DNA of 64,000 nt from Firmicutes bacterium OM04-13BH (GTDB taxonomy: Bacteria > Bacillota > Clostridia > Lachnospirales > Lachnospiraceae). The stretch is from the NCBI GenBank assembly GCA_003481745.1, contig QULP01000012.1, positions 1 to 64,000 of the forward strand, read 5' to 3'. A program made the translations under genes and the position numbers. The notes below the pieces were generated by a model. It was not told where the DNA came from. It made no database searches and saw only the letters and a program-made list of their open reading frames with translations. Below, in pieces: positions 16,010-25,587 of this stretch (its first letter is position 1; every line of letters begins with the position of its first letter).

Positions 16010-17740
16010 ATGCAAGGTCCAAAAGCACCGAAAAATCCAGAGAAAAAAAGACCGTATTTTTATATTATGAGAGAAAAAGAAATTTTTAGTTCCAGACAGG
16101 AGGATGGAACAGGAATTCAATATATTTATGAGAGTGATGGACGATTAATAAATAGCGCACAGATAGCAGGTAATGTTACAGATAAAGAGGAGTTAAAGCT
16201 TTTAGAGACAGTAGAAGGGTTTGGAAAACTGGTCCATAGTATCGGAATTTTTGTAGAAACAGAGAATCCGGAAGAAGAAATAGAATTTATATTTCAGATA
16301 TATGGAAAGAATGACCTCTATGGAGGAGGAACAAACCTAAAAACGAAATTAAAAGGCGATGGAATGGAATATAAGATTTTGTTGTCAGAATATCAATGGA
16401 CAGAAGACGATAATATTCCGGGACAGATAAAATTTATATTTCAAACTCCGGAAATAATGGGAAAAGCAAGTGTAAAACTTTATTTAAACGATGGATATGA
16501 TGCCCCAGAACAAATAGAAGATGAAACCGTAAATATTAATTCAGAGCAGTACAGTCAAATGGTTCGCAGCTCATTGTTAAGTATGGGGAATACTTTCCGG
16601 ATACAAAAAGCAATCCAAAAAGCAAAATCAGGCAAGCCTGTTACTTTAGCATACATTGGAGGTTCTATTACCCAGGGAGCAGGAGCAACGCCGATCCATA
16701 CGGAGTGTTATGCGTATAAATCGTGGAAGATGTTTCAGAAAAAATTTGCAATAAAAGAAAATGTAAAATTCATAAAAGCAGGTGTAGGAGGAACTCCATC
16801 GGAGCTTGGAATGTTACGGTTTGAAAGAGATGTATTAAGGGAAAATGAACAGCCGGATATCATTGTCATTGAATTTGCAGTGAATGATGAAGGAGATGAA
16901 ACAAAGGGAGACTGTTATGAAAGCCTTGTACGTAAAGCTTTGAAGCTTCCATGGAAACCGGCAGTTATTTTGCTGTTTTCAGTGTTTGCAAATGACTGGA
17001 ATCTTCAAGAACGTTTGATGCCTGTTGGATTAAGATATGATTTGCCAATGGTCAGCATAAAAGATGCAGTAGTGCCTCAGTTTAAAAACAAAGAAAAACA
17101 AAGTATAACGAAGAATCAGTTTTTCTATGATATGTTTCATCCGAGCAATTTGGGACATACCATTATGGCAGATTGTCTTAGCTATTTTTTTGAACGATGT
17201 GAAGAAACAAAGGGATTAAGAAAAAATAAATTTGTAACAGGAATCTTTGATGAGGAAACATTAGAGAGAAGGCTTCTGGAAACACCTGTCATTGGAAATA
17301 GTTTCGAGTCAGTCCACCTGATAGATAAAAAAGATAGTTATGTAGGTGCGAAGATTGATGAGGGAGGATTTGTACATTGTGATAAAGAATTGCAATGTGT
17401 AGAAATCGATGATTCTTTAATGACAGTGCCAGAGTTTCCGCATAATTGGATGTATAATGGAGATTCGCCGGAAAATGCATACTTTGAGATGAAAATAAGC
17501 TGTAAGGCGTTATTATTGATATTTAAAGATTCAGGAGAAACAAATGTGGGAAAAGCAGATGTTTGGGTAGACACAGAATATTGCCTGTGTGCAGACCCAC
17601 ATATCAATAACTGGCTTCATTGTAATGCGGTCATTTTATTCAATGAAAAAGAAATGAAAGAACATATTGTCCGAATAGAGATTCCAAAGGAAGAAAGAGA
17701 GAAATGTTTTACAATTCTTGGATTTGGATATGTGAAATAG
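16010..17740 (+). CDS. SGNH/GDSL-family esterase, probable acetyl-xylo-oligosaccharide deacetylase
   Basis: The 576-aa protein has an N-terminal beta-sandwich region (about 30-190) and a central SGNH hydrolase domain (about 205-400). The nucleophile Ser is in YIGGSITQGAG (the GDS-like block I). A Gly is in KAGVGGTPSELG, Asn in EFAVNDEGDE and the Asp-His pair in YDMFHPSNLGH. A C-terminal domain of about 170 aa follows and is not recognised. There is no signal peptide, so it is cytoplasmic. Its place next to GH8 and GH43 enzymes suggests removal of acetyl groups from xylo-oligosaccharides. Substrate specificity is inferred from context only. Confidence 0.8.
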   Translation: MQGPKAPKNPEKKRPYFYIMREKEIFSSRQEDGTGIQYIYESDGRLINSAQIAGNVTDKEELKLLETVEGFGKLVHSIGIFVETENPEEEIEFIFQIYGKNDLYGGGTNLKTKLKGDGMEYKILLSEYQWTEDDNIPGQIKFIFQTPEIMGKASVKLYLNDGYDAPEQIEDETVNINSEQYSQMVRSSLLSMGNTFRIQKAIQKAKSGKPVTLAYIGGSITQGAGATPIHTECYAYKSWKMFQKKFAIKENVKFIKAGVGGTPSELGMLRFERDVLRENEQPDIIVIEFAVNDEGDETKGDCYESLVRKALKLPWKPAVILLFSVFANDWNLQERLMPVGLRYDLPMVSIKDAVVPQFKNKEKQSITKNQFFYDMFHPSNLGHTIMADCLSYFFERCEETKGLRKNKFVTGIFDEETLERRLLETPVIGNSFESVHLIDKKDSYVGAKIDEGGFVHCDKELQCVEIDDSLMTVPEFPHNWMYNGDSPENAYFEMKISCKALLLIFKDSGETNVGKADVWVDTEYCLCADPHINNWLHCNAVILFNEKEMKEHIVRIEIPKEEREKCFTILGFGYVK

Positions 17741-17753
17741 GAGGAGAAGAAGT

Positions 17754-19316
17754 ATGGTAATTGCAAAGAATCCAATTTTAAGTGGACTTTATCCAGACCC
17801 ATCTATTTGTAGAGTGGGGAATGATTTTTATATCGTAAACTCTAGTTTTGTATATGCACCTGGAGTTCCGATTTTTCATAGTAGAGATTTAGCACACTGG
17901 GAGCAGATTGGAAATATTTTAGAAAGCAAAGAGCAGCTTCAAGTTGAAAAAAGCGAAATTTCGAGAGGGATTTTTGCTCCGACGATTCGCTATCATGAAG
18001 GGCTTTTCTACATGATTACAACAAACGTAAGCTATGGAGGGAACTTTATTGTTACTGCAAAGAATCCGGAAGGACCATGGTCAGAACCATATTATTTAGG
18101 AGAAGAAGCAATAGGAATTGACCCAAGTCTGTTTTTTGACGATGATGGTAGGTGTTACTATTGTGGCACAAGACCGAATCCGGAAGGGGTACGCTACAAC
18201 GGAGACTGGGAAATCTGGGTTCAGGAACTTGATTTAAAGAGTATGAAACTGGTCGGCGAGAGTATGGCAATCTGGAAAGGGGCTGTAAAGGGAGTCATCT
18301 GGCCGGAAGGACCTCATATTTATAAGATTGGAGAGTATTATTATCTAATGCATGCAGAAGGTGGAACAGGACCAGAACATAGCATTAGTGTAGCAAGAAG
18401 TAAAAAACTATTTCAGTGGTTTGAAGGCTGTCCTAGAAACCCGATTTTTACACACAGAAATCTGGGAATGGATTATCCGGTTGTCTATGCGGGACATGGA
18501 GACCTTGTGGATGATGGATATGGAAACTGGTATGTAGTAATGCTTGCATCAAGACCGTGTAAAAAACATAGCAGCATGGGAAGAGAGACTTTTTTGGCGA
18601 AAGTTATCTGGGAAAACGGATGGCCGGTTATCGCCCCACAAGTTGGACGGCTTGAAGATTTTGTTGAGATTCCGCTTGAAGAACATCGTTTTGCAAATGA
18701 AGTGACTTCTTCAGATTGTATTCAGTTTTGGGAAAATGAGTTAGATGAAAGACTAGTAGGAATCGAAAAACGAGATGAAGAAATTTATTCTCTTTCAGAG
18801 AGAAAAGGAATGTTACGATTATACTGTAGAAAAGAGAAAATTTCAGAAAAAGACTACAGTTCCTATTTGGGATTAAGACAAAAAAGTTATCGTTTTGAGG
18901 TGGAAACAGGGATTGAATTTGAACCGAAGGCAGAAAATGAAACAGCAGGAGTGATTTTGTATCAGAACCATGAAAATCATTTAAAGTTTGAAATAAAACA
19001 GGTAGAAGGGAAAAAAGTATTTGAAGTAAACTCTTATATTCATGGGGAAGAGACAAAACTTTCAATAGTTGATATTAGTAAGTGGCAGGGGATTTTAAAA
19101 ATTATGATTCAATGTCATGACCAGGAAGCCAGAGTATGGATTGGAAAAGAGAAAAACCTTAAACCGGTTGCAGAAAAGATTCCTCTTACTGCGTATACAA
19201 CAGAAGAGGCAGGAGGATTTGTAGGGTGTACGGTAGGAATGTATGCGTCTTCAAATGGAAAACAAAGTGAGAATTATGCGGATTTTGGTTGGTTTTATTT
19301 GAAAAATATGGATTGA
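17754..19316 (+). CDS. GH43 beta-xylosidase / arabinofuranosidase
   Basis: The 520-aa enzyme has the five-bladed GH43 propeller (about 1-310) and a C-terminal concanavalin-like domain (about 325-518) of the xylosidase type. Catalytic residues are Asp15 in GLYPDPSI (base), Asp123 in GIDPSLFFDD (pKa modulator) and Glu185 in WPEGPHIYK (acid). It lacks a signal peptide and starts 14 bases after the esterase gene with GGAGGAG as ribosome site. It should cleave xylose or arabinose from imported oligosaccharides. Xylosidase and arabinofuranosidase activities cannot be separated by eye. Confidence 0.9.
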   Translation: MVIAKNPILSGLYPDPSICRVGNDFYIVNSSFVYAPGVPIFHSRDLAHWEQIGNILESKEQLQVEKSEISRGIFAPTIRYHEGLFYMITTNVSYGGNFIVTAKNPEGPWSEPYYLGEEAIGIDPSLFFDDDGRCYYCGTRPNPEGVRYNGDWEIWVQELDLKSMKLVGESMAIWKGAVKGVIWPEGPHIYKIGEYYYLMHAEGGTGPEHSISVARSKKLFQWFEGCPRNPIFTHRNLGMDYPVVYAGHGDLVDDGYGNWYVVMLASRPCKKHSSMGRETFLAKVIWENGWPVIAPQVGRLEDFVEIPLEEHRFANEVTSSDCIQFWENELDERLVGIEKRDEEIYSLSERKGMLRLYCRKEKISEKDYSSYLGLRQKSYRFEVETGIEFEPKAENETAGVILYQNHENHLKFEIKQVEGKKVFEVNSYIHGEETKLSIVDISKWQGILKIMIQCHDQEARVWIGKEKNLKPVAEKIPLTAYTTEEAGGFVGCTVGMYASSNGKQSENYADFGWFYLKNMD

Positions 19317-19338
19317 TTAGATATAGGATTTTTGACTA

Positions 19339-19361
19339 GGGAGCAGAATTTTTCTGCTCCC
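19339..19361 (+). terminator. Perfect 10-bp hairpin between GH43 and the sensor kinase gene
   Basis: GGGAGCAGAA and TTCTGCTCCC enclose a 3-nt loop. No T run follows (TGAAGTGG), so it may be a weak terminator, an mRNA-processing or stability hairpin, or a pause site. No clear promoter for the kinase is visible downstream of it. Confidence 0.5.
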
Positions 19362-19398
19362 TGAAGTGGTTTTAGAAAAAAGCAGGAGAAAGAAGAAA

Positions 19399-21156
19399 AT
19401 GAGAAAATTATTGCATCGGATAGAAGAAGGGATGGATAACTTAAAAATTAAAAAAAAATTATACATGCTTTATCTCATATGCGTTTTAATCCCCATTATT
19501 ATCACGGATAGTGTTATCTTTTTCATTGTTAGAAGTTCAGAACAGGAAAAACAACAACATGAGATGGCAAATATTGCAAATGCAGTAAGCTATAATATCA
19601 GTAATACGATAAGCAGCATAGGGGAAACAGCAAAAAGTATTTATACCAGTAAATATATCAATTCGTTTTTGATGCAAGAATATGAAAGTGCTCCGGAATA
19701 TGTGTTGACTTATCAGGAGTTTTTCAAGGACCATTTACTTGAAAATATATTAGGAATGAATAATTTAGTATTTACTTTTTACATAGATAATGAAACGATA
19801 GTAAATGGAGGAAAGGTAAATAAGATTGAAAATATCAGAGAAACAAAAGCGTATCAAAGCTTAGTCGAACAGAAAAAAAGCAAAGGGATTTTTTTCGTAT
19901 ATGATGAGAGCAGAAACAAAATATCAAAAAAAAGGCAGATTGTTTTCTTGCAGAAATTAGATTTCTATTCATCGAATAAAGAAAAAATATTAAAAGTAGA
20001 GTTGGATTATGGAAAAGTAAGCGACGAACTAAAGAAAATGAATTATGATAATGAAGTTGAAATTTTAAATGAGGGAAGAATTGTGCTTTCCAATAAAAAG
20101 CATGGAACGGAAAGTGAAAATTATGAAAAAGTAAAGAAAAGGAGTAAATACACTTATTGTCAGGAGGTAAATCTTTACGGGACAGAACTTGAAATCCGTA
20201 TAGATGAAAGTGAGAAAACCGGGTGGGATAGTCTTATGAATAAATTCCCGATTATATTATTACTTATTTTTGTAAATGTAATACTTCCGGTTTTATTTGT
20301 TTATTTAATCAATCGTTCTTTTACCAAAAGGATTACAAAATTAAGTAAAGTATTTCAGTCCGTAAATAATGAACAACTGATTTATATGTCAGATGAACGG
20401 GGAAAAGATGAAATTGGAAGTATGATTCGCAACTATAATCGTATGGTAGAGAGAACGAATCATTTAATTGAAACGGTGTATAAAAGTAAAATCAGAGAAC
20501 AAGAGATTATAGTAGGAAGAAAAAATGCAGAGTTACTTGCATTGCACAGTCAGATAAATCCTCATTTTTTATTTAATGCGCTTGAAAGCATCCGGATGCA
20601 TAGTATTTTAAAACAAGAAAATGAAACGGCAGATATGGTAGAAAAACTTGCATTAATGCAAAGACAGTATGTAGAGTGGGGAGCAGACTGTGTGGAAATA
20701 GAACAGGAAATTGAATTTGTAAAAGCATATTTGGCACTTCAAAAATATAGATTTGGAGAGCGATTAAATTATGATATAAATATAAGTCCAAAATGTGAGA
20801 AGAAAATTATACCAAAACTTACTCTGGTCACATTTGTAGAAAATGCATGTGTACATGGAATTGAAAGTAAATCCTCTCCGGGATGGATTTTTGTAAGAAT
20901 CTATGAAAAAAACGAAAATTTATATATTGAAATAGAAGATACAGGGAATGGAATGAGCGAAAATGAGTATCAGGATTTACAAAATAAAATGCAAAATGCA
21001 AGTATTGAAATGCTGAAAGTAAAAGGAAGAGTAGGGGTGATTAATGCTTGTTTAAGACTGAAAATAGTTTCAGATGATAAAGTGAAATTTACGATTGAAG
21101 GAGAAGAAGGGGTAGGAACCATGGTTATGATTCAGATACCTGCTGAATATGTATGA
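19399..21156 (+). CDS. YesM-type sensor histidine kinase
   Basis: The 585-aa kinase has a membrane helix at about residues 30-50 and another at about 290-310, flanking an extracellular sensor of roughly 240 aa. A HAMP segment (about 310-365) follows, then a His_kinase domain with NPHFLFNALESIRMHS (phospho-acceptor His) and an ATPase domain with FVENACVHGIE and EDTGNGMSE. This layout is the YesM/LytS branch, which partners AraC-type response regulators and senses sugars or their binding proteins. ATG 19399 after CAGGAGAAAG is preferred to an upstream GTG 19366. The partner regulator begins 13 bases downstream. Confidence 0.9.
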   Translation: MRKLLHRIEEGMDNLKIKKKLYMLYLICVLIPIIITDSVIFFIVRSSEQEKQQHEMANIANAVSYNISNTISSIGETAKSIYTSKYINSFLMQEYESAPEYVLTYQEFFKDHLLENILGMNNLVFTFYIDNETIVNGGKVNKIENIRETKAYQSLVEQKKSKGIFFVYDESRNKISKKRQIVFLQKLDFYSSNKEKILKVELDYGKVSDELKKMNYDNEVEILNEGRIVLSNKKHGTESENYEKVKKRSKYTYCQEVNLYGTELEIRIDESEKTGWDSLMNKFPIILLLIFVNVILPVLFVYLINRSFTKRITKLSKVFQSVNNEQLIYMSDERGKDEIGSMIRNYNRMVERTNHLIETVYKSKIREQEIIVGRKNAELLALHSQINPHFLFNALESIRMHSILKQENETADMVEKLALMQRQYVEWGADCVEIEQEIEFVKAYLALQKYRFGERLNYDINISPKCEKKIIPKLTLVTFVENACVHGIESKSSPGWIFVRIYEKNENLYIEIEDTGNGMSENEYQDLQNKMQNASIEMLKVKGRVGVINACLRLKIVSDDKVKFTIEGEEGVGTMVMIQIPAEYV

Positions 21157-21169
21157 GGAGGAAAATTAA

Positions 21170-22762
21170 GTGTTAAGAGTACTATTAGTGGATGATGAAC
21201 CATTTATTCTGCAAGGAATAAAAATGCTCATTGACTGGGAACAGGAGGGATTTGAAATTGCAGGGATGGCTGCAAATGGGAAAGAGGCAATTGCATTTTT
21301 AGAACAAGAAGAAGTAGATTTAATTATTGCAGATATTCGAATGCCAGAGATGACAGGACTTGAACTTTTAGAAACCATAAAAAGAGAAAAATTATCCAAT
21401 GCTTATTTTGTGATTTTAAGCGGCTATGCCGATTTTGAGTATGCGAGGAGGGCAATGCAAAATGAGTGTACGGAATATCTTTTAAAGCCTATCGACCGTG
21501 AAATGTTACTTAAGTTACTGGAAAAAGTTTATACAATGCGAAGTCAGGATAGAGAATTGGATAAAAAGCGAAAAGAGCAGGAAAAAGCTTACTTTTCCAG
21601 AAATGTAATTGCACTGATTCATGGAAAATATGATGATTTCAATTTGGAATATGTAAAACAACATATGAAGAATATAGAGGGAGTTCGTTATGTTGAAATT
21701 CAAAAAGCACAATCCGAGGAAATGGATGAAAGTATAGAAAAAGATATGAGAAATTTTCAAAGAGAATTATATCAGTGCTGCATTGAATTTTTAAAAGAAG
21801 ATGCAAACCATTGTGTGTTTGATGTATCTGCGAATGAAAAAATATATGATATTGGTCTGATTTTTGCAGATGGGATGGCGCAAAAATTAGGATTAGATGA
21901 AAGAGCTTATCTGGAAAAGTTTTATCAATATCTGGTAAATAATATGAAACAGCCACTGATAATGTTGGTTGGAAAGAAGGTTTCAGATATCAACAGTATT
22001 TCAAAGTCTTATGGAAATACCTGTATGCTTCGGTCCTTTCAGGGATTTCGGGCGCAAAAATCCATTTACTTTTACGAAGATGAAGTGCAGGTATCCTGTA
22101 ATAAGATTGTATTGTGTAAAGAAAGTCTGGACCGGTTGATTGGGACAATCGAGCAAAATAATTATATAGAAATAAAAAAGGCAATTGAGTTATTTTACCA
22201 GGAAATGGGAAATATGGGAATGAACAGTGAGACCATGACGCTTAACATCAATTATCTTTTATTTCGCTTGATTCATCTTGCAAGCGAGCAGGATGATGAT
22301 GTGAATCAACAGGAAATTTTAAGATTAATCAGTGAGAGCAGTTTTGAAAGTGGAATTATGCGAGGAAGTAAAGCGCATCTTGCAAGTTTTGCATGTGAAT
22401 ATGCAGAGTACCTTTTTCAACTTAGAAAGAATGTTTCAAGAGGAGTTCTTGGTATGGTAGAAAAAGAAATCCGTGAGAGTTTTGCTTCTAATCTTACTTT
22501 AAAAGGGCTAAGTGAAAAATATTATGTAAATAGTGCATATCTGGGGCAGTTATTTAGAAAGAAATATGGACAGTCTTTTAAAGATTATTTAAATAATTAT
22601 CGGATTGAGCAAGCATCGAATCAGCTCATCCATACAGATAAAAAAATTATACAAATTGCGGAGGAAGTAGGATATCATGACCTGGATTATTTTGTGAATC
22701 GATTTATTCAGGTGAAAGGCTGCACTCCGGCAAGATTTAGAAAACAAATGTTTGAAGAATAA
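21170..22762 (+). CDS. YesN-type response regulator with AraC DNA-binding domain
   Basis: The 530-aa regulator has an N-terminal receiver domain (LLVDDEPFILQGIK, phospho-acceptor Asp in LIIADIRMPEMTG, Lys in YLLKPID). A poorly conserved middle of about 290 aa follows. Two C-terminal AraC helix-turn-helix motifs start near residue 430 (LKGLSEKYYVNSAYLGQLFRKKYG and IAEEVGYHDLDYFVNRFIQVKGCTPARFRK; only key blocks given). It should activate the xylo-oligosaccharide genes on phosphorylation. The three promoters with a fixed 38-nt box-to--10 distance in this locus are its likely targets. TTG or GTG starts are not needed: the frame opens with a GTG-less start at 21170 (TTG), preceded by GAGGAGGAAAATTAAG. 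Confidence 0.9.
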   Translation: MLRVLLVDDEPFILQGIKMLIDWEQEGFEIAGMAANGKEAIAFLEQEEVDLIIADIRMPEMTGLELLETIKREKLSNAYFVILSGYADFEYARRAMQNECTEYLLKPIDREMLLKLLEKVYTMRSQDRELDKKRKEQEKAYFSRNVIALIHGKYDDFNLEYVKQHMKNIEGVRYVEIQKAQSEEMDESIEKDMRNFQRELYQCCIEFLKEDANHCVFDVSANEKIYDIGLIFADGMAQKLGLDERAYLEKFYQYLVNNMKQPLIMLVGKKVSDINSISKSYGNTCMLRSFQGFRAQKSIYFYEDEVQVSCNKIVLCKESLDRLIGTIEQNNYIEIKKAIELFYQEMGNMGMNSETMTLNINYLLFRLIHLASEQDDDVNQQEILRLISESSFESGIMRGSKAHLASFACEYAEYLFQLRKNVSRGVLGMVEKEIRESFASNLTLKGLSEKYYVNSAYLGQLFRKKYGQSFKDYLNNYRIEQASNQLIHTDKKIIQIAEEVGYHDLDYFVNRFIQVKGCTPARFRKQMFEE

Positions 22763-22769
22763 TAAAAAG

Positions 22770-22815
22770 CAGGATAAATTATAGAACAAATAAAGAAAAA
22801 CTATAATTTATCCTG
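22770..22815 (+). terminator. Perfect 15-bp inverted repeat after the regulator gene
   Basis: CAGGATAAATTATAG (22770-22784) and CTATAATTTATCCTG (22801-22815) pair without mismatch around a 16-nt A-rich loop. Only a short TGTTTG follows. The right arm is also the upstream element of the activator box for the next gene, so the sequence appears to do two jobs. Confidence 0.65.
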
Positions 22816-22866
22816 TGTTTGACTATAATTTCTCAGATGGTTTGTAAAAAGTGAAACAAGTATAAT
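22801..22866 (+). promoter_or_regulatory. Activator-type promoter of the solute-binding protein gene (box 3)
   Basis: CTATAATTTATC (22801) and CTATAATTTCTC (22823) are direct repeats 22 bp apart. TATAAT starts at 22861, 38 nt after the second repeat, matching boxes 1 and 2. The -35 position (TGGTTT-like) is poor, as expected for activator dependence. Confidence 0.68.
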
Positions 22867-22895
22867 AAATATATCAAAAAGGAGGTACTTACAGT

Positions 22896-24563
22896 ATGAG
22901 AAGAAAAGTAGTTGCAAGTGTACTGATAGGCACGGTATTGGCTGCCACATTATTTACTGGATGCGGCGGCAGTGGAAAAAGTAAATCAAGTTCAGATGAA
23001 GGAGGAGTAAAAGAGTTTACTGCCTTTTTTGCAGTTCCGGGTTCGGAAATTAATGATGATAATGAGATTCAGGAACTGATTGCAGAAAAGACTGGAGCAA
23101 AAGTAAAAGAAACTTGGCTGACAGGACAGACGGATGTAGAAGCAATTGGAACAATGATTGCAGGAGGAGAGTATCCGGATTTTATTGAGGGAGGAAATGG
23201 AACACCACAGTTATATGATGCAGAAGCGCTTGTTCCATTAGATGATTATCTGGATGACTATCCGAATATTAAAAATTTATTTACAGACCTTGAATGGGAA
23301 AAATTAAGACAGGAAGATGGTCATATTTACTGGATACCACAGTTTAGCTGCATCAAAGGTGAAGAAAAAGTCTGTACTCATAATGATGAAGCATTTTGGA
23401 TTCAGGCAAGAGTATTAAAATGGGCTAACTATCCAGAAATTAAAACAATGGATGACTATTTTAATCTGATAGAGTCTTATAATGAAGCAAATCCTACAAT
23501 GGAAGATGGAACAGAAAATATTCCGTATACTATTTTATGCGATGACTGGAGATATTTCTGTCTGGAAAATGCTCCAATGTTCTTGGATGGATATCCAAAT
23601 GATGGTTCTTGTATGGTAGACCCTGAAACTCAGAAAGTTATGGATTACAATACAACAGATACTGCAAAAGCATATTTTGGAAAGTTAAATGAGGAGTATA
23701 AAAAAGGAATTGTAGACCCGGAATCATTTACTCAGAGCTATGACGAATATATCTCAAAACTTTCTTCAGGACGTGTACTTGGAATGATTGACCAGTGGTG
23801 GGATTTTTTAAATGCAAATGATGCAATTAAACAAGCCGGACTGGATAAGCAGGGCTGTGATTATATTCCGGTTCCTGTTACAATTGATGGGCGTGATAAC
23901 CAGTGGCATAATTCCGGTGGAGCATTTAATGCATCAAGTGGACTTGCGATTACAACAAGCTGTGAGGATGTAGAAGGTGCATTACAGTTTGTGAATGATT
24001 TACTTTCACAAGAAGTACATAACTTACGTTGCTGGGGCGTAGAGGGTAAAGACTATGAAGTAGATGAGAACGGAGAATTTTACAGAACTCCGGAAGAAAG
24101 AATGCAGGTATCCGATACTGCGTATAAAGCATCACATATGTGCAGTTATTCTTACTTCCCACAGTATACAGGAACAAGTGAAGATGGAATAAATGCAAAT
24201 AAACCAGATGGACAGGCAAGTGAATTTTTCTCAGGCTTAAATGATGATATCAAAGAAGCATTTGAGGCGTATGGAGCAGAAACTTATGTAGAGATGCTTG
24301 GTACAAATGATGCACCTGGAGACTGGTATCCAATGTGGAGTTATTCCAATAACTTTACAACAGATACCGACGGTGGTGTAGCATGGACAAAAATTGCAGA
24401 ATTAAAACATGAAAAACTGCCACAGGTTGTAATGGCAAAAGATTTTGACGGTGCATGGAGCGAATATATGAAAGCATATAGCGATTGTAAACCGGAAGAT
24501 TTTATTAGTGAATTACAAACAGAATTAGACAGAAGAATGGAACAGGCAGCACAATTTAAATAA
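22896..24563 (+). CDS. Extracellular solute-binding lipoprotein of a CUT1 sugar ABC importer
   Basis: The 555-aa protein carries a lipoprotein signal (ATLFTGC, Cys23 lipidated) and belongs to the large YtcQ/LipO-like family 1 binding proteins found with LplB/LplC-type permeases. It should capture xylo-oligosaccharides outside the membrane, judged by neighbouring GH8, GH43 and esterase genes. AAAGGAGG precedes the start. It has its own activator-type promoter, and a terminator separates it from the permeases, which would give more binding protein than channel. No ATPase is encoded here; such systems usually share an MsmK/MsiK-type ATPase. Confidence 0.9.
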   Translation: MRRKVVASVLIGTVLAATLFTGCGGSGKSKSSSDEGGVKEFTAFFAVPGSEINDDNEIQELIAEKTGAKVKETWLTGQTDVEAIGTMIAGGEYPDFIEGGNGTPQLYDAEALVPLDDYLDDYPNIKNLFTDLEWEKLRQEDGHIYWIPQFSCIKGEEKVCTHNDEAFWIQARVLKWANYPEIKTMDDYFNLIESYNEANPTMEDGTENIPYTILCDDWRYFCLENAPMFLDGYPNDGSCMVDPETQKVMDYNTTDTAKAYFGKLNEEYKKGIVDPESFTQSYDEYISKLSSGRVLGMIDQWWDFLNANDAIKQAGLDKQGCDYIPVPVTIDGRDNQWHNSGGAFNASSGLAITTSCEDVEGALQFVNDLLSQEVHNLRCWGVEGKDYEVDENGEFYRTPEERMQVSDTAYKASHMCSYSYFPQYTGTSEDGINANKPDGQASEFFSGLNDDIKEAFEAYGAETYVEMLGTNDAPGDWYPMWSYSNNFTTDTDGGVAWTKIAELKHEKLPQVVMAKDFDGAWSEYMKAYSDCKPEDFISELQTELDRRMEQAAQFK

Positions 24564-24576
24564 TGAAATTTAAAGG

Positions 24577-24615
24577 CAGGCAGATGTAGCATAAAATTTC
24601 ATCTGCCTGTTTTTT
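24577..24615 (+). terminator. Terminator within the ABC importer operon
   Basis: CAGGCAGATG (24577-24586) and CATCTGCCTG (24600-24609) form a perfect 10-bp stem followed by six Ts, right before the ribosome site of the permease gene. Partial read-through would set a high ratio of binding protein to permease. Confidence 0.88.
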
Positions 24616-24628
24616 AAGGAGTGATGTT

Positions 24629-25576
24629 ATGGCAATGGTAAAAACAAAATCGAGAAAAGAAAATAAAAATAAAATCACATGGAAAGAAATAAAACGTCAG
24701 AAAGTACTATTGTTTTGGGCAGCAGTAATGGTAATCTATGGAATTATCTTTTACTATCTTCCACTTGGAGGATGGGCAATGGCATTCCAGAATTATAAGC
24801 CAAGAACAGGAATTCTTCATTCTGAATTTGTAGGATTAGAAAAATTCCGGATGCTGTTTTCAGATATGACATTTATTCGCGTAATTCGAAATACGCTGGC
24901 CATGGGTGTAATTAATCTTGTGGTTACATTTTTTACAGCAATTGCATTTGCTGTTTTACTAAACGAAATCAAATCAAAAGGTGGAAAGAAAGTCGTACAG
25001 ACAATTTCTTACCTTCCACATTTCCTTTCCTGGATTATTGTAACAGGTATTTTACATGATATGCTTTCGGGAACCGGAATTATAAATGAGTTACTTGTAA
25101 ATCTTCATCTGATTAGTAAGCCGATTAACTTTTTCGCACATACAAAATATTTCTGGCCGATTGTAGCGTTTGCAAATGTATGGAAAGAAACCGGATGGAA
25201 TGCAATTATTTATCTGGCGGCTATTACATCTATTGACCCGTCTTTATATGAAGCCGCTTCCATTGATGGTGCAGGAAGATGGGAAAAAATTAAATACGTC
25301 ACATTGCCGGGAATTAAACCTACAATTATTATTCTGCTTCTTATGAATGTAGGTAATGTATTAAATGCAGGTTTTGAAATTCAGTATCTTTTAGGAAATG
25401 GCCTGGTACAGAGTGTATCTCAGACAATCGATATTTACGTGTTAAAATGGGGTATCAGTCAGGGTGATTATGCAATTGGTACAGCGGCAGGTATCTTTAA
25501 AAGTGCTGTTAGTATCATTTTGATTGTAATTGCAAACCAGATTGCAAAACATAATGGTGAGGAACAGTTATTCTAA
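24629..25576 (+). CDS. LplB-type sugar ABC transporter permease
   Basis: The 315-aa protein has six membrane helices. The cytoplasmic EAA loop near residue 205-225 (YEAASIDGAGRWEKIKYVTLPGI) contacts the ATPase. The N terminus is basic and the first helix follows at about 30-50. It pairs with the next gene to form the channel. ATG 24629 follows AAGGAGTG, directly downstream of the intra-operon terminator. Confidence 0.93.
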   Translation: MAMVKTKSRKENKNKITWKEIKRQKVLLFWAAVMVIYGIIFYYLPLGGWAMAFQNYKPRTGILHSEFVGLEKFRMLFSDMTFIRVIRNTLAMGVINLVVTFFTAIAFAVLLNEIKSKGGKKVVQTISYLPHFLSWIIVTGILHDMLSGTGIINELLVNLHLISKPINFFAHTKYFWPIVAFANVWKETGWNAIIYLAAITSIDPSLYEAASIDGAGRWEKIKYVTLPGIKPTIIILLLMNVGNVLNAGFEIQYLLGNGLVQSVSQTIDIYVLKWGISQGDYAIGTAAGIFKSAVSIILIVIANQIAKHNGEEQLF

Positions 25577-25587
25577 TCAGGAGGAAT

